Of a stretch of DNA of 39,996 nucleotides, positions 23,670 through 30,335 are shown piece by piece. This stretch comes from a virus: positions 1 through 39,996 of IMG/VR virus record IMGVR_UViG_3300018080_000314. One strand, written 5' to 3'. The notes under the pieces were generated by a model. That model was not told the origin of the DNA. It searched no databases and saw only the letters and a list, made by a program, of their open reading frames with translations. Every line of letters starts with the position of its first letter. Position 1 is the stretch's first letter. A program made the translations under genes and the position numbers.

Positions 23670-23872
23670 AGTGCTGGCTCGGTTGATTCTCGCCTTCTGT
23701 ACCACCGATAGTTTATTTCACATGGACACCAGCACTATGGCGTTCCCCCGTATAAGTCCAGGGGATAAGCCCCGAAACGCCCATCTTGCCTAATCCTCGG
23801 TCAAGACATCCTCAACATAACTGGACAGGGTGCATACTGCGGGCGTCGACCTAGAGTTACTCGCTCTAGGGG
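23670..23872 (-). ncRNA. Structured leader RNA A with predicted pseudoknot
   Basis: Read on the minus strand: a CCTAGAG/CTCTAGG hairpin (near 23850-23872); then GTCCAG (23826-23821), GGCGTT (23781-23776), CTGGAC (23761-23756) and AACGCC (23744-23739). These form two crossing 6-bp helices, that is, a pseudoknot. A 67-nt domain closed by AGTGCTGG/CCAGCACT (23736-23670) follows. No ORF fits the 226-base gap. The closing stem is shared, with compensatory changes, by the elements at 24724 and 31863. It lies directly upstream of the 90-aa gene. No known RNA family is recognised. Confidence 0.55.
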
Positions 23873-23881
23873 GGGGTAAAT

Positions 23882-24163
23882 CTAAATAATCCTGTATCCA
23901 TGAAAGCCGTCATATTCATCTTCCCGTAATTCAATAGATTCTAAGTTTCTCTTGCGAGAGGCTTGGCGAAGGGAGCTTTGTATTACTCGCTTCGCCACTT
24001 CTTCATCATAATTTTCTGTCCCTATCCACTCATCTACGGCATCATTAACTGCATTGTCCGCAGCATCCTGCCTTAAAGACCTGTCTGTGAAATACCGACC
24101 TGCCTTATACCATGCATACTTTTGAAGCCTGTTATAGACCTGAGTGAACTCGGCTTGTAACAA
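23882..24163 (-). CDS. Helical protein resembling sigma-factor region 2, 93 aa
   Basis: A TTG start has AGAGG 4 bases upstream. The sequence (FTQVYNRLQKYAWYKAGRYF, RQDAADNAVNDAVDEWIG, VAKRVIQSSLRQASRKRN) has the D..DA....DA..EW spacing of sigma-70 family region 2.1-2.2 and a basic helix after it. This is only a resemblance and the protein is too short for a full sigma factor. It could be a small regulator. Its start follows 50 bases after the stop of the 124-aa gene. Confidence 0.5.
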   Translation of the reverse strand: MLQAEFTQVYNRLQKYAWYKAGRYFTDRSLRQDAADNAVNDAVDEWIGTENYDEEVAKRVIQSSLRQASRKRNLESIELREDEYDGFHGYRII

Positions 24164-24215
24164 TATTCCTCTCTATAATATGAAGGGGACAAAAAACAGC
24201 CCATTTTCAGAAATC

Positions 24216-24590
24216 TTAGCTTTGGCGAAAATCCGTACGAACGACTTTTTGCCCGTTAAGAACTTCCACCATTCTTTTATAAGCCCTTCCCCTTAATTGT
24301 GGTAATTGGTAAAACCCCATGCCCTGCAATTCGCCGTCATGTATTCCTAAAATATCAGCTATTACTATTCGCTGGAGCTTCCCAAAGCCCTTATAATCTT
24401 TGAATTTGTGGCTGGTACAGCCTTGCCAGTTTCCTTTACCGATAGACGTTAAGACCCTGTCAAAATCAGCTTTGAGTAATGCTACTGTATATATGAGCTT
24501 CCAAGAAGCATCGCTATACAGGGAATCATAGGATTTAGCCACAGCCTTTAATACCCCCGTGTTGTAGTAATAAATATCTTCGTGCCACAT
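24216..24590 (-). CDS. Hypothetical protein, 124 aa
   Basis: A helix-rich protein with motifs LKADFDRVLTSIGKGNWQG, FKDYKGFGKLQRIVIADILG and LPQLRGRAYKRMVEVLNG. The regular helices and conserved-looking Gly/Trp turns suggest a genuine domain, perhaps a DNA-binding regulator paired with the sigma-like gene downstream. The ATG is preceded by the U-tract of a terminator-like hairpin, with no Shine-Dalgarno, so its expression may be controlled by the structured leader. No family is recognised. Confidence 0.65.
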   Translation of the reverse strand: MWHEDIYYYNTGVLKAVAKSYDSLYSDASWKLIYTVALLKADFDRVLTSIGKGNWQGCTSHKFKDYKGFGKLQRIVIADILGIHDGELQGMGFYQLPQLRGRAYKRMVEVLNGQKVVRTDFRQS

Positions 24591-24593
24591 AAT

Positions 24594-24625
24594 AAAAATG
24601 GCGAGTCGAGTTCCCGATACTCGCC
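24594..24625 (-). terminator. Terminator/attenuator hairpin just before a start codon
   Basis: GGCGAGT pairs with ACTCGCC (12-base loop), followed on the minus strand by ATTTTTATT and immediately the ATG of the 124-aa gene. A terminator ending at a start codon suggests attenuation in combination with the leader RNA upstream. Confidence 0.65.
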
Positions 24626-24660
24626 TCAGTTGTTCTGTCGGCCAATATTTAATTTTTAAT

Positions 24661-24795
24661 TAGATAAGGGCTGGTGTCTATTCCACCACGCCACCAACTT
24701 GTAGATTAGTACACCCTTATCTACACTGGCTCGGATTACTTCTGCATCTCGCCGACCTCCGAGCATGGGCGGTCATGCGTTTTACAACGCCAGTG
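24661..24795 (-). ncRNA. Structured leader RNA B, two abutting domains
   Basis: Domain B1 (24795-24724 on the minus strand) is closed by CACTGGC/GCCAGTG and contains local stems GCGTT/AACGC, CATG/CATG and CTCGG/CCGAG. Domain B2 (24723-24661) begins at the very next base and is closed by a 10-bp stem, TAGATAAGGG/CCCTTATCTA, with an inner TGGTG/CACCA hairpin. The terminator-like hairpin at 24625 follows. B1's closing stem differs from that of elements A and C by paired changes that keep pairing. No coding frame. It is not a tRNA, as no T-loop is present. Confidence 0.55.
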
Positions 24796-24839
24796 CTATT
24801 AAACTATTTTAAGGTTTTGTTTAATAAGCATTATCGTTA

Positions 24840-25004
24840 TTAAAGTTTTGTTTGCTTAATAGCCTTACTTTCTATTATTCTTTCTATCTCCATTCTAACG
24901 ACCTTGCCATACCGATAATAGAATATAACGGGGATCTTCCCGAACTCTATTCTATTATCCCTCAGTTCGTGGAGTATTCCTTCTTCTTCAGGGGTTATTG
25001 TCAT
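24840..25004 (-). CDS. Small protein, 54 aa
   Basis: Encodes MTITPEEEGILHELRDNRIE, FGKIPVIFYYRYGKVVRMEI and ERIIESKAIKQTKL. The ATG overlaps the stop of the zinc-knuckle gene (ATGA). The strand-turn-helix pattern with charged residues looks like a small DNA-binding or regulatory protein. No family is recognised. Confidence 0.6.
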   Translation of the reverse strand: MTITPEEEGILHELRDNRIEFGKIPVIFYYRYGKVVRMEIERIIESKAIKQTKL

Positions 25005-25171
25005 AATTCTGCATTACCCACTACGTTCTCTTTATCTTCATAGAAGTTCCCACCCATAAATAAGTTCTTATCACGGTAATCGTCTAGTTCTTTTACCACG
25101 CACCAGTAACATTTATCCGATGGTAAATCGGGGTCATCGTATATTAGGTTTCCACATTTACAGGTTTTAAT
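25001..25171 (-). CDS. Zinc-knuckle protein with probable ATT start, 56 aa
   Basis: The frame reads KTCKCGNLIYDDPDLPSDKC, YWCVVKELDDYRDKN and ends NVVGNAEL. Cysteines at 4, 6, 21 and 24 form a zinc ribbon. No ATG, GTG or TTG opens the frame before the first Cys. An ATT lies exactly 5 bases after AAGGAGG, which is the likely start. The 5' end overlaps the upstream 85-aa gene by 28 bases, and the stop overlaps the next ATG. Confidence 0.55.
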   Translation of the reverse strand: MKTCKCGNLIYDDPDLPSDKCYWCVVKELDDYRDKNLFMGGNFYEDKENVVGNAEL

Positions 25172-25401
25172 TTCACCCTCCTTATATACTCAACACTTAT
25201 AGGCTTAGTTAAATCCCCCCTGACATACACTCCCCAATCTTCTGCCAGTTTAGTTAATTCTATTATCGCCTGATTCACGTAATCACTCTGCCCGTACATT
25301 CTTAACGGCTCCAATATCTTTGTGATAGAACCCTGTAATAAAAACCTGCCTTTGGCATAATCTTCTTCTGATAGTGTGATATATCCAAGTTCTTCATCCA
25401 T
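25144..25401 (-). CDS. Hypothetical protein, 85 aa
   Basis: An acidic N-terminus (MDEELGYITLSEEDYAKGRF) leads into helices (LLQGSITKILEPLRMYGQSD, QAIIELTKLAEDWGVYVRGD). Overlaps of 8 bases with the upstream gene and 28 bases with the downstream gene suggest translational coupling. No cysteines or membrane segments. No family is recognised. Confidence 0.6.
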   Translation of the reverse strand: MDEELGYITLSEEDYAKGRFLLQGSITKILEPLRMYGQSDYVNQAIIELTKLAEDWGVYVRGDLTKPISVEYIRRVKLKPVNVET

Positions 25402-25636
25402 CTATGCCCCATTCTTTGAGCCTAGATTGCCAATCCTCTTTGTAAATCAACAAAGTGCCATCTTCAAAACCAAACCTACGATATTTGTTATATTCTTTCA
25501 ACCAATCCACCGCTTCTTTGATTCCTGCTTGCTTGCCATCCAGATACCCCTGCACGTAAGAATCTGCGTCATGCCCTCTTGGTGAGGCAACAACCCCCTT
25601 TTCCATGTTGTGTTGCTTCGCTGTTTTGGGTTTCAT
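25394..25636 (-). CDS. MKPKTAKQ-family small protein, copy 1
   Basis: I start at MKPKTAKQHNMEKG (25636), with GGAGGAG 3-5 bases upstream; the frame is open 6 codons further. The body (YLDGKQAGIKEAVDWLKEYN and the end QSRLKEWGI) aligns with the gene at 25994 in its N-terminus, its AGIKEAVDW helix and its C-terminal LKEWGI. The two are paralogues separated by two other genes. Probably a small helical regulator or adaptor; function unknown. Confidence 0.65.
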   Translation of the reverse strand: MKPKTAKQHNMEKGVVASPRGHDADSYVQGYLDGKQAGIKEAVDWLKEYNKYRRFGFEDGTLLIYKEDWQSRLKEWGIDG

Positions 25637-25860
25637 GTCTCCTCCTTGAAACACTCACAATTTTTGCAATACTCCCTAGATATTTCATGCCTTATTCCGA
25701 ACAAATCCATCAATGACCAGCACCCCATTTCGCCTTCAAGAGCATCAGGGTAAGTGCACCATGCAGGCTGTTTATACCTCTCTTTCAACTCACCATATGT
25801 AACCTTTTGACGAATCAACCTGCGAACAGTAGAATCTGCTAGTGTGTGAAAGTATCTCAT
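25633..25860 (-). CDS. Cys-rich phage protein, 75 aa
   Basis: An N-terminal basic helix (LADSTVRRLIRQKVTYGELK) is followed by a Cys-containing motif WCTYPDALEGEMGCWSL and a C-terminal REYCKNCECF. The WCxYPxA...GCW...CxxC pattern recurs in small phage early proteins and could bind zinc. The start overlaps the upstream stop (ATGA). Function unknown. Confidence 0.65.
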   Translation of the reverse strand: MRYFHTLADSTVRRLIRQKVTYGELKERYKQPAWCTYPDALEGEMGCWSLMDLFGIRHEISREYCKNCECFKEET

Positions 25861-26006
25861 TGTCCCTCCAAGCGGCTATAGAGAATAGAGCCTACTATCC
25901 ATATATGCCCAATTATTTGTAGGTCTATATCCCCTATCACAAGCCCACCTATAACACCCACCAAGCCTAGTGTTAATGCTATAATCCCCATAATTACTCT
26001 AAACAT
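25857..26006 (-). CDS. Two-helix membrane peptide, 49 aa
   Basis: MFRVIMGIIALTLGLVGVIG, GLVIGDIDLQIIG and HIWIVGSILYSRLEGQ form two membrane helices with a short polar turn. AAGGAGG lies 5 bases before the ATG. It overlaps both neighbours by a few bases, as expected in this packed operon. Function unknown. Confidence 0.65.
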   Translation of the reverse strand: MFRVIMGIIALTLGLVGVIGGLVIGDIDLQIIGHIWIVGSILYSRLEGQ

Positions 26007-26266
26007 TGTCCCTCCTTGATGCCCCATTCTCGGAGCTTGGCTTCTAGTTTCTCATCCGATATTGCAACACCATAACCCACATCTTGAATTAAGGTTTTAG
26101 CTGCCATTCTTTGGCTTTCTATCCAATCCACCACTTCCTTGATGCCTGCCTTCTTGCCACACTCCCAAATAGTACGCTCTAACATAGTGGGTTCACCTGA
26201 TTGCGCCCAATATTCAGTAAATACCCCCATCTCTTGATTTATTTGTTTTGCTGTTTTGGGTTTCAT
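25994..26266 (-). CDS. MKPKTAKQ-family small protein, copy 2
   Basis: The N-terminus MKPKTAKQINQEMGVFTEYW, the helix KKAGIKEVVDWIESQRM and the C-terminus EAKLREWGIKEG align with the gene at 25394. Like that copy it is preceded by GGAGGAGAC. The middle differs. Tandem paralogues suggest recent duplication and divergence. Confidence 0.65.
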   Translation of the reverse strand: MKPKTAKQINQEMGVFTEYWAQSGEPTMLERTIWECGKKAGIKEVVDWIESQRMAAKTLIQDVGYGVAISDEKLEAKLREWGIKEGQCLE

Positions 26267-26274
26267 GTCTCCTC

Positions 26275-27177
26275 CTATACAATAACCTTAACTGCCTGTC
26301 TGGGCTTATCTGGTAATTCCTCCCAATAGGGTGTATATGGGGTTAAGAATTTAACAAGCGGAGTAGCTAAATCAGTAGGGGGGAAACCCCCGAATTCACT
26401 ATAGCCACCCCATTTAAGATAGGCATTGGTTTTTACCAGCATCTTCCTATGAGCTTTTACCCTACCTACTTTGAATCCTGTCTCTCCCCCGTTATCGCTC
26501 TTTTCATTTCTAGTTCTAGGGTCTGGGAGAAGATAGACTGATGGTGCAGTATTTACCACATGGTCATGCGACATTAAATAACAATCAGCGTGTATCCAAA
26601 AAGATGTTCTTTCAACCTTAACTGCTTTTGCTGCCGTTGTTCTAGCTCCTCCATACCCATGAGTCTGATACACCCAGAATACAAAAGGCTTATCAGAATG
26701 GTTACTATTCCCCTTCCCAAAGCTAATCTTATGGAGTAACCCCTCTGGTCTATAGGGGATACCCAAAGCCCTAGCTATATCCCTGATGATATGGATACCT
26801 GCCTCTCTCCATATCCTGTCTTCATGGTTGCCATCTACGGCCCCAAGAAGTTTCTCCCTATACGGATATAGCAAATCTATCATCTTATCCCTCTGGTCTT
26901 CGGGTGAACCAACTTGCTTATAGATTTCACCCTTTGAAGTCCGCAATGTGGATTCACATAAATCACCATTAAGTAGCGAATAGGCATTTGGTCTTCCGAG
27001 AAATTCTAATGTTCTCCTGAAATGTTTTAGTGAAAAGAGGGGGTTCCCATAATGTGCATCTGAAATTGGAGGCATATCTATACCAGTAAACCCATCATCT
27101 AAGTCATGCGAATAATAAATCAATTCGCCTGGACTTATTAATTCCTCCCGCTTTATTGTTTGTGGTATCTTTTTCAT
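26275..27177 (-). CDS. Calcineurin-like metallophosphoesterase
   Basis: A 300-residue protein with the full metal-binding signature: ISDAHYG (Asp40, His42), NGDLCES (Asp72), DGNHEDR (Asn117, His118), QTHGYGG (His173) and MSHDH (His204, His206). It would hydrolyse phosphodiester or phosphomonoester bonds with two metal ions. Phage members include DNA-repair nucleases of the SbcD type, RNA 2',3'-cyclic phosphodiesterases and protein phosphatases; the sequence does not decide among these. It lies in the early region with recombination and replication genes. A ribosome site TAAGGAG precedes the ATG. Confidence 0.88.
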   Translation of the reverse strand: MKKIPQTIKREELISPGELIYYSHDLDDGFTGIDMPPISDAHYGNPLFSLKHFRRTLEFLGRPNAYSLLNGDLCESTLRTSKGEIYKQVGSPEDQRDKMIDLLYPYREKLLGAVDGNHEDRIWREAGIHIIRDIARALGIPYRPEGLLHKISFGKGNSNHSDKPFVFWVYQTHGYGGARTTAAKAVKVERTSFWIHADCYLMSHDHVVNTAPSVYLLPDPRTRNEKSDNGGETGFKVGRVKAHRKMLVKTNAYLKWGGYSEFGGFPPTDLATPLVKFLTPYTPYWEELPDKPRQAVKVIV

Positions 27178-27190
27178 AACTCCTTATCGC

Positions 27191-27562
27191 TCATTCTTTT
27201 GAACTTGTGCTCAATAATTCGGGATTAGAGTAGATATTGCCGATGATTTTCATTTCTATATTGGAATCTATTTCATTGTAATCACCAAACTCAACGCTTC
27301 TAAGATTATAGCCACCGTTAGGCGCATCACATTCAACAATACAATCTTCAATCTCTATATCATTTTCAATCCAAGTTACTATATCCCCTTCATATATCTC
27401 TTTCCCGTTCTTATCGTGGAGTCCTGTGTATTACATGAGAATATCATCTGTTTCCCCTTTAAGAATCCCAATTAACCAGTCGTCAGGGTCATTTAATAAA
27501 GACCCCCAAGGAACCATTCCCCCCTCGCTTTCATCCCATGCCCTGAACTTAATCTCTCTCAT
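27191..27562 (-). pseudogene. YopX-family gene interrupted by an in-frame TAA
   Basis: The frame begins MREIKFRAWDE, with AGGAGG before the ATG, and continues YTGLHDKNGKEIYEGDIV and IIGNIYSNPELL, the typical YopX-family signature. At codon 44 (27431-27433) a TAA replaces the usual Gln of the (L/I)MQYTGL motif, so one C-to-T change (CAA to TAA) explains it. The rest of the frame stays open and family-like for 79 more codons. It may be a recent nonsense mutation, a population variant, or a sequence error. YopX proteins are common in phages; function unknown. Confidence 0.8.
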
Positions 27563-27580
27563 TCAAACCTCCTGTAATAA

Positions 27581-27925
27581 CTATCTCTCATGCTGGTCAA
27601 GCCAGTCATCGAACCTCTGCACAATATATTTACAGCGTTCTTCCCTATCGTAAATTACCATGTGGCCTAGATGCCCGTCAGGGGCATTGCGTATCGCCTG
27701 CACCATGCCATCTCTAAACCACTTCGGTAATGATTTTTTCGATTTGCACTCAAAAGAAGCCCACGTATTGATAACGTCTGGTGGTCGCTGTGGGTTAATC
27801 TGAATCCATTTATCATCTACCCTAACAGCCTTAGAACGCCCACAGACTACACCATGAACAAGCTTGGCTATTGCCCTTTCGAAGTTAGAGCCTCGCCAGC
27901 GTGATAGTTTCTGTGGTGATGTCAT
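27581..27925 (-). CDS. PD-(D/E)XK Holliday-junction-resolvase-like nuclease, 114 aa
   Basis: The motif order fits small restriction-fold nucleases: RGSNFERAIAKLV (Glu16), RPPDVINTW (Asp50), SFECKSKKSLP (Glu59, Lys61) and a Gln-bearing helix (GMVQAIRNAPDGHLG). This resembles archaeal-type Hjc resolvases and related phage endonucleases, which cut branched DNA during recombination or packaging. A RecT and an exonuclease are encoded in the same operon, so a role in resolving recombination intermediates is likely. The catalytic roles are inferred. Confidence 0.7.
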   Translation of the reverse strand: MTSPQKLSRWRGSNFERAIAKLVHGVVCGRSKAVRVDDKWIQINPQRPPDVINTWASFECKSKKSLPKWFRDGMVQAIRNAPDGHLGHMVIYDREERCKYIVQRFDDWLDQHER

Positions 27926-28146
27926 TTCAACCTCTCAAGGATGGCTTGGCGACAATCTTCAAAGCCTGTCCATTCCCCACAAAATCCAGAATATCGGTCA
28001 GATTCGGGATTCTCCACCCCCTCTATCTCCTGTTTGAGTAGATTAATTATTTCCCAAGAAAGAGTAATAAGACCTGCATCAGCCACAGCTTCATGTATTT
28101 CATGGTAATACCATTCATGCAATACCTCTGCTATCTTCTCCCTCAT
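27922..28146 (-). CDS. Hypothetical protein, 74 aa
   Basis: An acidic helical protein (REKIAEVLHEWYYHEIHEAV, SWEIINLLKQEIEGV) with a C-terminal segment holding two cysteines. It overlaps both neighbours by 4 bases (ATGA pattern). No family is recognised. Probably a small accessory factor of the nuclease encoded next to it. Confidence 0.6.
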   Translation of the reverse strand: MREKIAEVLHEWYYHEIHEAVADAGLITLSWEIINLLKQEIEGVENPESDRYSGFCGEWTGFEDCRQAILERLK

Positions 28147-28967
28147 TTTCCCTCCATCTCATAAACTATCTTGGCATTCTTGCCACTATGAAGTCGCCAT
28201 GTTTCACCATCATAAGAAGGCACAAAACCCCGTTTCCATAAATCTACTGCTGGCTGAAAGGGATACTCCCCTCGTTTATGTTTAATGTATTTCCACTTCT
28301 TGATATTCGGAAATAGGCTACCAATATATGTCCAGACTGAATCCCAGACTGAATCCCTGACTGAAACCCAGACTGAAACCCTGACTGAATCCCTGACTGA
28401 ATCCCTGACTGAAACTCTGACTGAATCCCAGACTGAATCCCTGACTGAATCCCCGACTGAATCCCTGACTGAATCCCAGACTGAATCCCCGACTGAATCC
28501 CCGACTGAAACCCTGACTGAGACTGAATCCCAGACTGAAACCCAGACTGAATCTCTGATGCTAATCCATCTATGTAGCAGCTCTATGTCATCTTTTGTTG
28601 GCTTCTTGCTTTTGCCTTGCAATGGTTTTATGGGATTGATTGCTTCTGAGTACTTCCAACCGAATAGCTTGTCGAGGTCGTGGACTTCCTCCAGCACCGC
28701 AAGATCAAGAAAGCCCCACTTCTCTTTATCCCCACAGACAGGCTTCCCCTCTACTCTATAGGCAGAGCACGGGACCCTTGCTCCAACAAAACAATCGTTG
28801 GGGTTTTTGCTTGCATGAATGACACCTTTTGAGCAAATGCCTAATTTGGCGTTCCCGTTCGGGCATTTGACAACCCGCCCGATATTCTCTCGATAGTTGA
28901 TAGTTTCCCCTGTATAAAAATCCCAACCATCGGGTCTTGCCAATTTATACGCTTTTACCATCTTCAT
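28143..28967 (-). CDS. Protein with a DSV-type tetrapeptide tandem repeat, 274 aa
   Basis: The N-terminal ~130 residues form a compact domain with cysteines (KCPNGNAKLGICSKGVIHAS). Then come about 18 four-residue units of type (R/W/G/V)-(D/V)-S-V, and a C-terminal basic and aromatic domain (YIKHKRGEYPFQPAVDLWKR). A four-residue Ser-Val repeat with bulky third positions may form a stacked beta structure. Proteins with such repeats recur in phage genomes without known function. GGAGGG precedes the ATG. The underlying DNA repeat is listed separately. Confidence 0.75.
   Translation of the reverse strand: MKMVKAYKLARPDGWDFYTGETINYRENIGRVVKCPNGNAKLGICSKGVIHASKNPNDCFVGARVPCSAYRVEGKPVCGDKEKWGFLDLAVLEEVHDLDKLFGWKYSEAINPIKPLQGKSKKPTKDDIELLHRWISIRDSVWVSVWDSVSVRVSVGDSVGDSVWDSVRDSVGDSVRDSVWDSVRVSVRDSVRDSVRVSVWVSVRDSVWDSVWTYIGSLFPNIKKWKYIKHKRGEYPFQPAVDLWKRGFVPSYDGETWRLHSGKNAKIVYEMEGK
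28334..28552. repeat. 12-bp tandem repeat inside the DSV gene
   Basis: On the plus strand the unit is GACTGAATCCCN, with variants GACTGAAACCCN and GACTGAATCCCC, in about 18 copies with one half unit. The repeat is in frame with the gene, so copy-number changes by slippage would keep the frame and alter protein length. Confidence 0.9.
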
Positions 28968-28977
28968 TTAGTCCCTC

Positions 28978-29988
28978 CTATTTATCAATATATTTCCTGC
29001 CTTCACATAAAGGACATCTTTTATATTCATTCCCGACTTTGACATATCCCTTCTTGAAGCATTTAGGACATTTGACAACCTCTCTGATATTGATTAGATT
29101 CGCCCCGTAATCGGCAAAGCCAAAGGCGAATGTTCTACCCGAAGGGGATTTACCTTTAGAAGCCTTGACCTTATCTACTGTTAGTAAACTTTCCCCATCG
29201 CCAAACCTGTCTATCTTTAAGACTAAATCGGCATATCTGTTAGCTCTCTGCCCACCCTCGCTAAACTCAGCACCTTTGTTCTTTTGGGTAACGACAATCG
29301 CCAATCCTCTGCCGATAGAGTTCTTGATAGTTTTCATTACAGTATCTATCATCCAGAATTCCCCAGGTATGGTCAGCCAGTCAATTACCGTTAAATGGTT
29401 CGGTACGATATAATCTTCATAATCATGCTCGATAGGCCACAAGTTGAACCTCATTCCGTTTTCATCATCCCATTTAGCCCAGTTCATTCTCTTTAATCTT
29501 CGCTTGAACTTGGGTGAAATCTGTCCGTCTGGTGAGTTGTATTCACTTCCCATTAAGTCTGTGGCCTCCAATAAGCCCAAATTCTCTGCCAGAAATGAAA
29601 CAGCAATCCCCGTCTTACCGTAATTAGTTTCGCCTGTGATTAAGATTAAATCTCCCTCCGACAATTCCACATTATCCTGAAAGTCAAACGAGCTATCATC
29701 TATGTAACTTCTAGGAAAACGAACATCTAATATTCCCTCTTTGTCATCGCCGTCTAACGTGAACGGCACACAATTAATGGGTTTTAGCACCTTGTAATTA
29801 CCATCCCTTAAACCCGATGGCTTTACAACCCTATCCTTTGATAGCAATTGCATTGTCTTCCTTATGGACTCCCACTCTGGAGTTCTTGGCTGTAACATAA
29901 GTTCACGCCTTAGTTCATTCAGGTGTATAACCTTGCCTTCAGCACCTTCCAGTACCTCCCTTACTTTATCTATTAATCTTTCTGCCAT
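28978..29988 (-). CDS. DnaB/RecA-like ATPase with N-terminal winged helix and C-terminal zinc ribbon
   Basis: A 336-residue protein. Residues 1-65 look like a winged helix (DKVREVLEGAEGKVIHLNEL). The P-loop GETNYGKT (119-126), a Walker B-like LTVIDWLT (Asp203) and a sensor-like IVVTQKN (231-237) give a RecA-fold ATPase of the DnaB/KaiC type. The C-terminus has CPKCFKKGYVKVG...CPLC. It is a good candidate for the phage replicative helicase or helicase loader. The start codon lies at the edge of an iteron array, with an iteron in place of a Shine-Dalgarno, suggesting autoregulation or origin-linked control. Confidence 0.8.
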   Translation of the reverse strand: MAERLIDKVREVLEGAEGKVIHLNELRRELMLQPRTPEWESIRKTMQLLSKDRVVKPSGLRDGNYKVLKPINCVPFTLDGDDKEGILDVRFPRSYIDDSSFDFQDNVELSEGDLILITGETNYGKTGIAVSFLAENLGLLEATDLMGSEYNSPDGQISPKFKRRLKRMNWAKWDDENGMRFNLWPIEHDYEDYIVPNHLTVIDWLTIPGEFWMIDTVMKTIKNSIGRGLAIVVTQKNKGAEFSEGGQRANRYADLVLKIDRFGDGESLLTVDKVKASKGKSPSGRTFAFGFADYGANLINIREVVKCPKCFKKGYVKVGNEYKRCPLCEGRKYIDK

Positions 29989-29993
29989 ATAAT

Positions 29994-30121
29994 TTCACGC
30001 ATTTCACGCATTTCACGCATTTCTTATAATTTCACGCAACCACTCGTAAAACTTCACGCACTTCACGCAAATAAACCCAAATCACCATAATAATTAATAA
30101 AATAATAATATTAATATTAAA
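29994..30121. other. Candidate replication origin: iterons plus AT-rich tract
   Basis: Six direct copies of TTCACGCA (TGCGTGAA on minus) begin at 29994, 30003, 30012, 30031, 30053 and 30062; several are spaced 9 bases apart. They are followed by an almost pure A/T tract (30070-30121) that could melt. The array lies directly before the helicase-like gene. Iterons beside an AT-rich unwinding element and a replication gene are the usual plan of phage and plasmid origins. Confidence 0.7.
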
Positions 30122-30329
30122 TAGTATATTTCTTGTAGGGTGGTTTCTTCTTCCTAGGGTATTTATCTTCCAAGGCATATATTCTCTTTTCAAGGTTAAG
30201 TTGTTGTCTTCTTCTTTGTTCCACTTCCCAGTCAAGAATTCTCAGGGTGCGGTGCTGAACGGCGATTATATGAGATATTGCGTGCAGGCTTGCGTCGATT
30301 GCTTCTATCTCATAGTCTGTTAATGGCAT
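30117..30329 (-). CDS. Small coiled-coil protein, 70 aa
   Basis: MPLTDYEIEAIDASLHAISH continues into LDWEVEQRRRQQLNLEKRIY and a Lys-rich C-terminus (DKYPRKKKPPYKKYTI). The helix and basic tail suggest DNA binding. It is the gene immediately upstream of the candidate origin, so an origin-binding role is possible but not shown. Its 3' end lies at the edge of the AT-rich tract. Confidence 0.6.
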   Translation of the reverse strand: MPLTDYEIEAIDASLHAISHIIAVQHRTLRILDWEVEQRRRQQLNLEKRIYALEDKYPRKKKPPYKKYTI

Positions 30330-30335
30330 TTCCCG

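Noticed and set aside
24661-24795. tRNA-like cloverleaf
   Set aside because: An acceptor-like stem and a 5-bp arm with a 7-base loop exist, but no T-loop consensus, D-arm or anticodon loop of correct size; kept as an unclassified structured RNA.
28334-28552. CRISPR array
   Set aside because: The 12-bp units are contiguous, in frame with a gene and have no spacers.
28285-28761. Plus-strand 158-codon frame rich in TESQTES repeats
   Set aside because: It is the antisense shadow of the 12-bp tandem repeat in the minus-strand DSV gene; it has no ribosome site and is opposite to the operon.
30032-30235. 67-codon minus-strand frame over the iterons
   Set aside because: It runs through the iteron and AT-rich tract and overlaps the better 70-aa gene in another frame.
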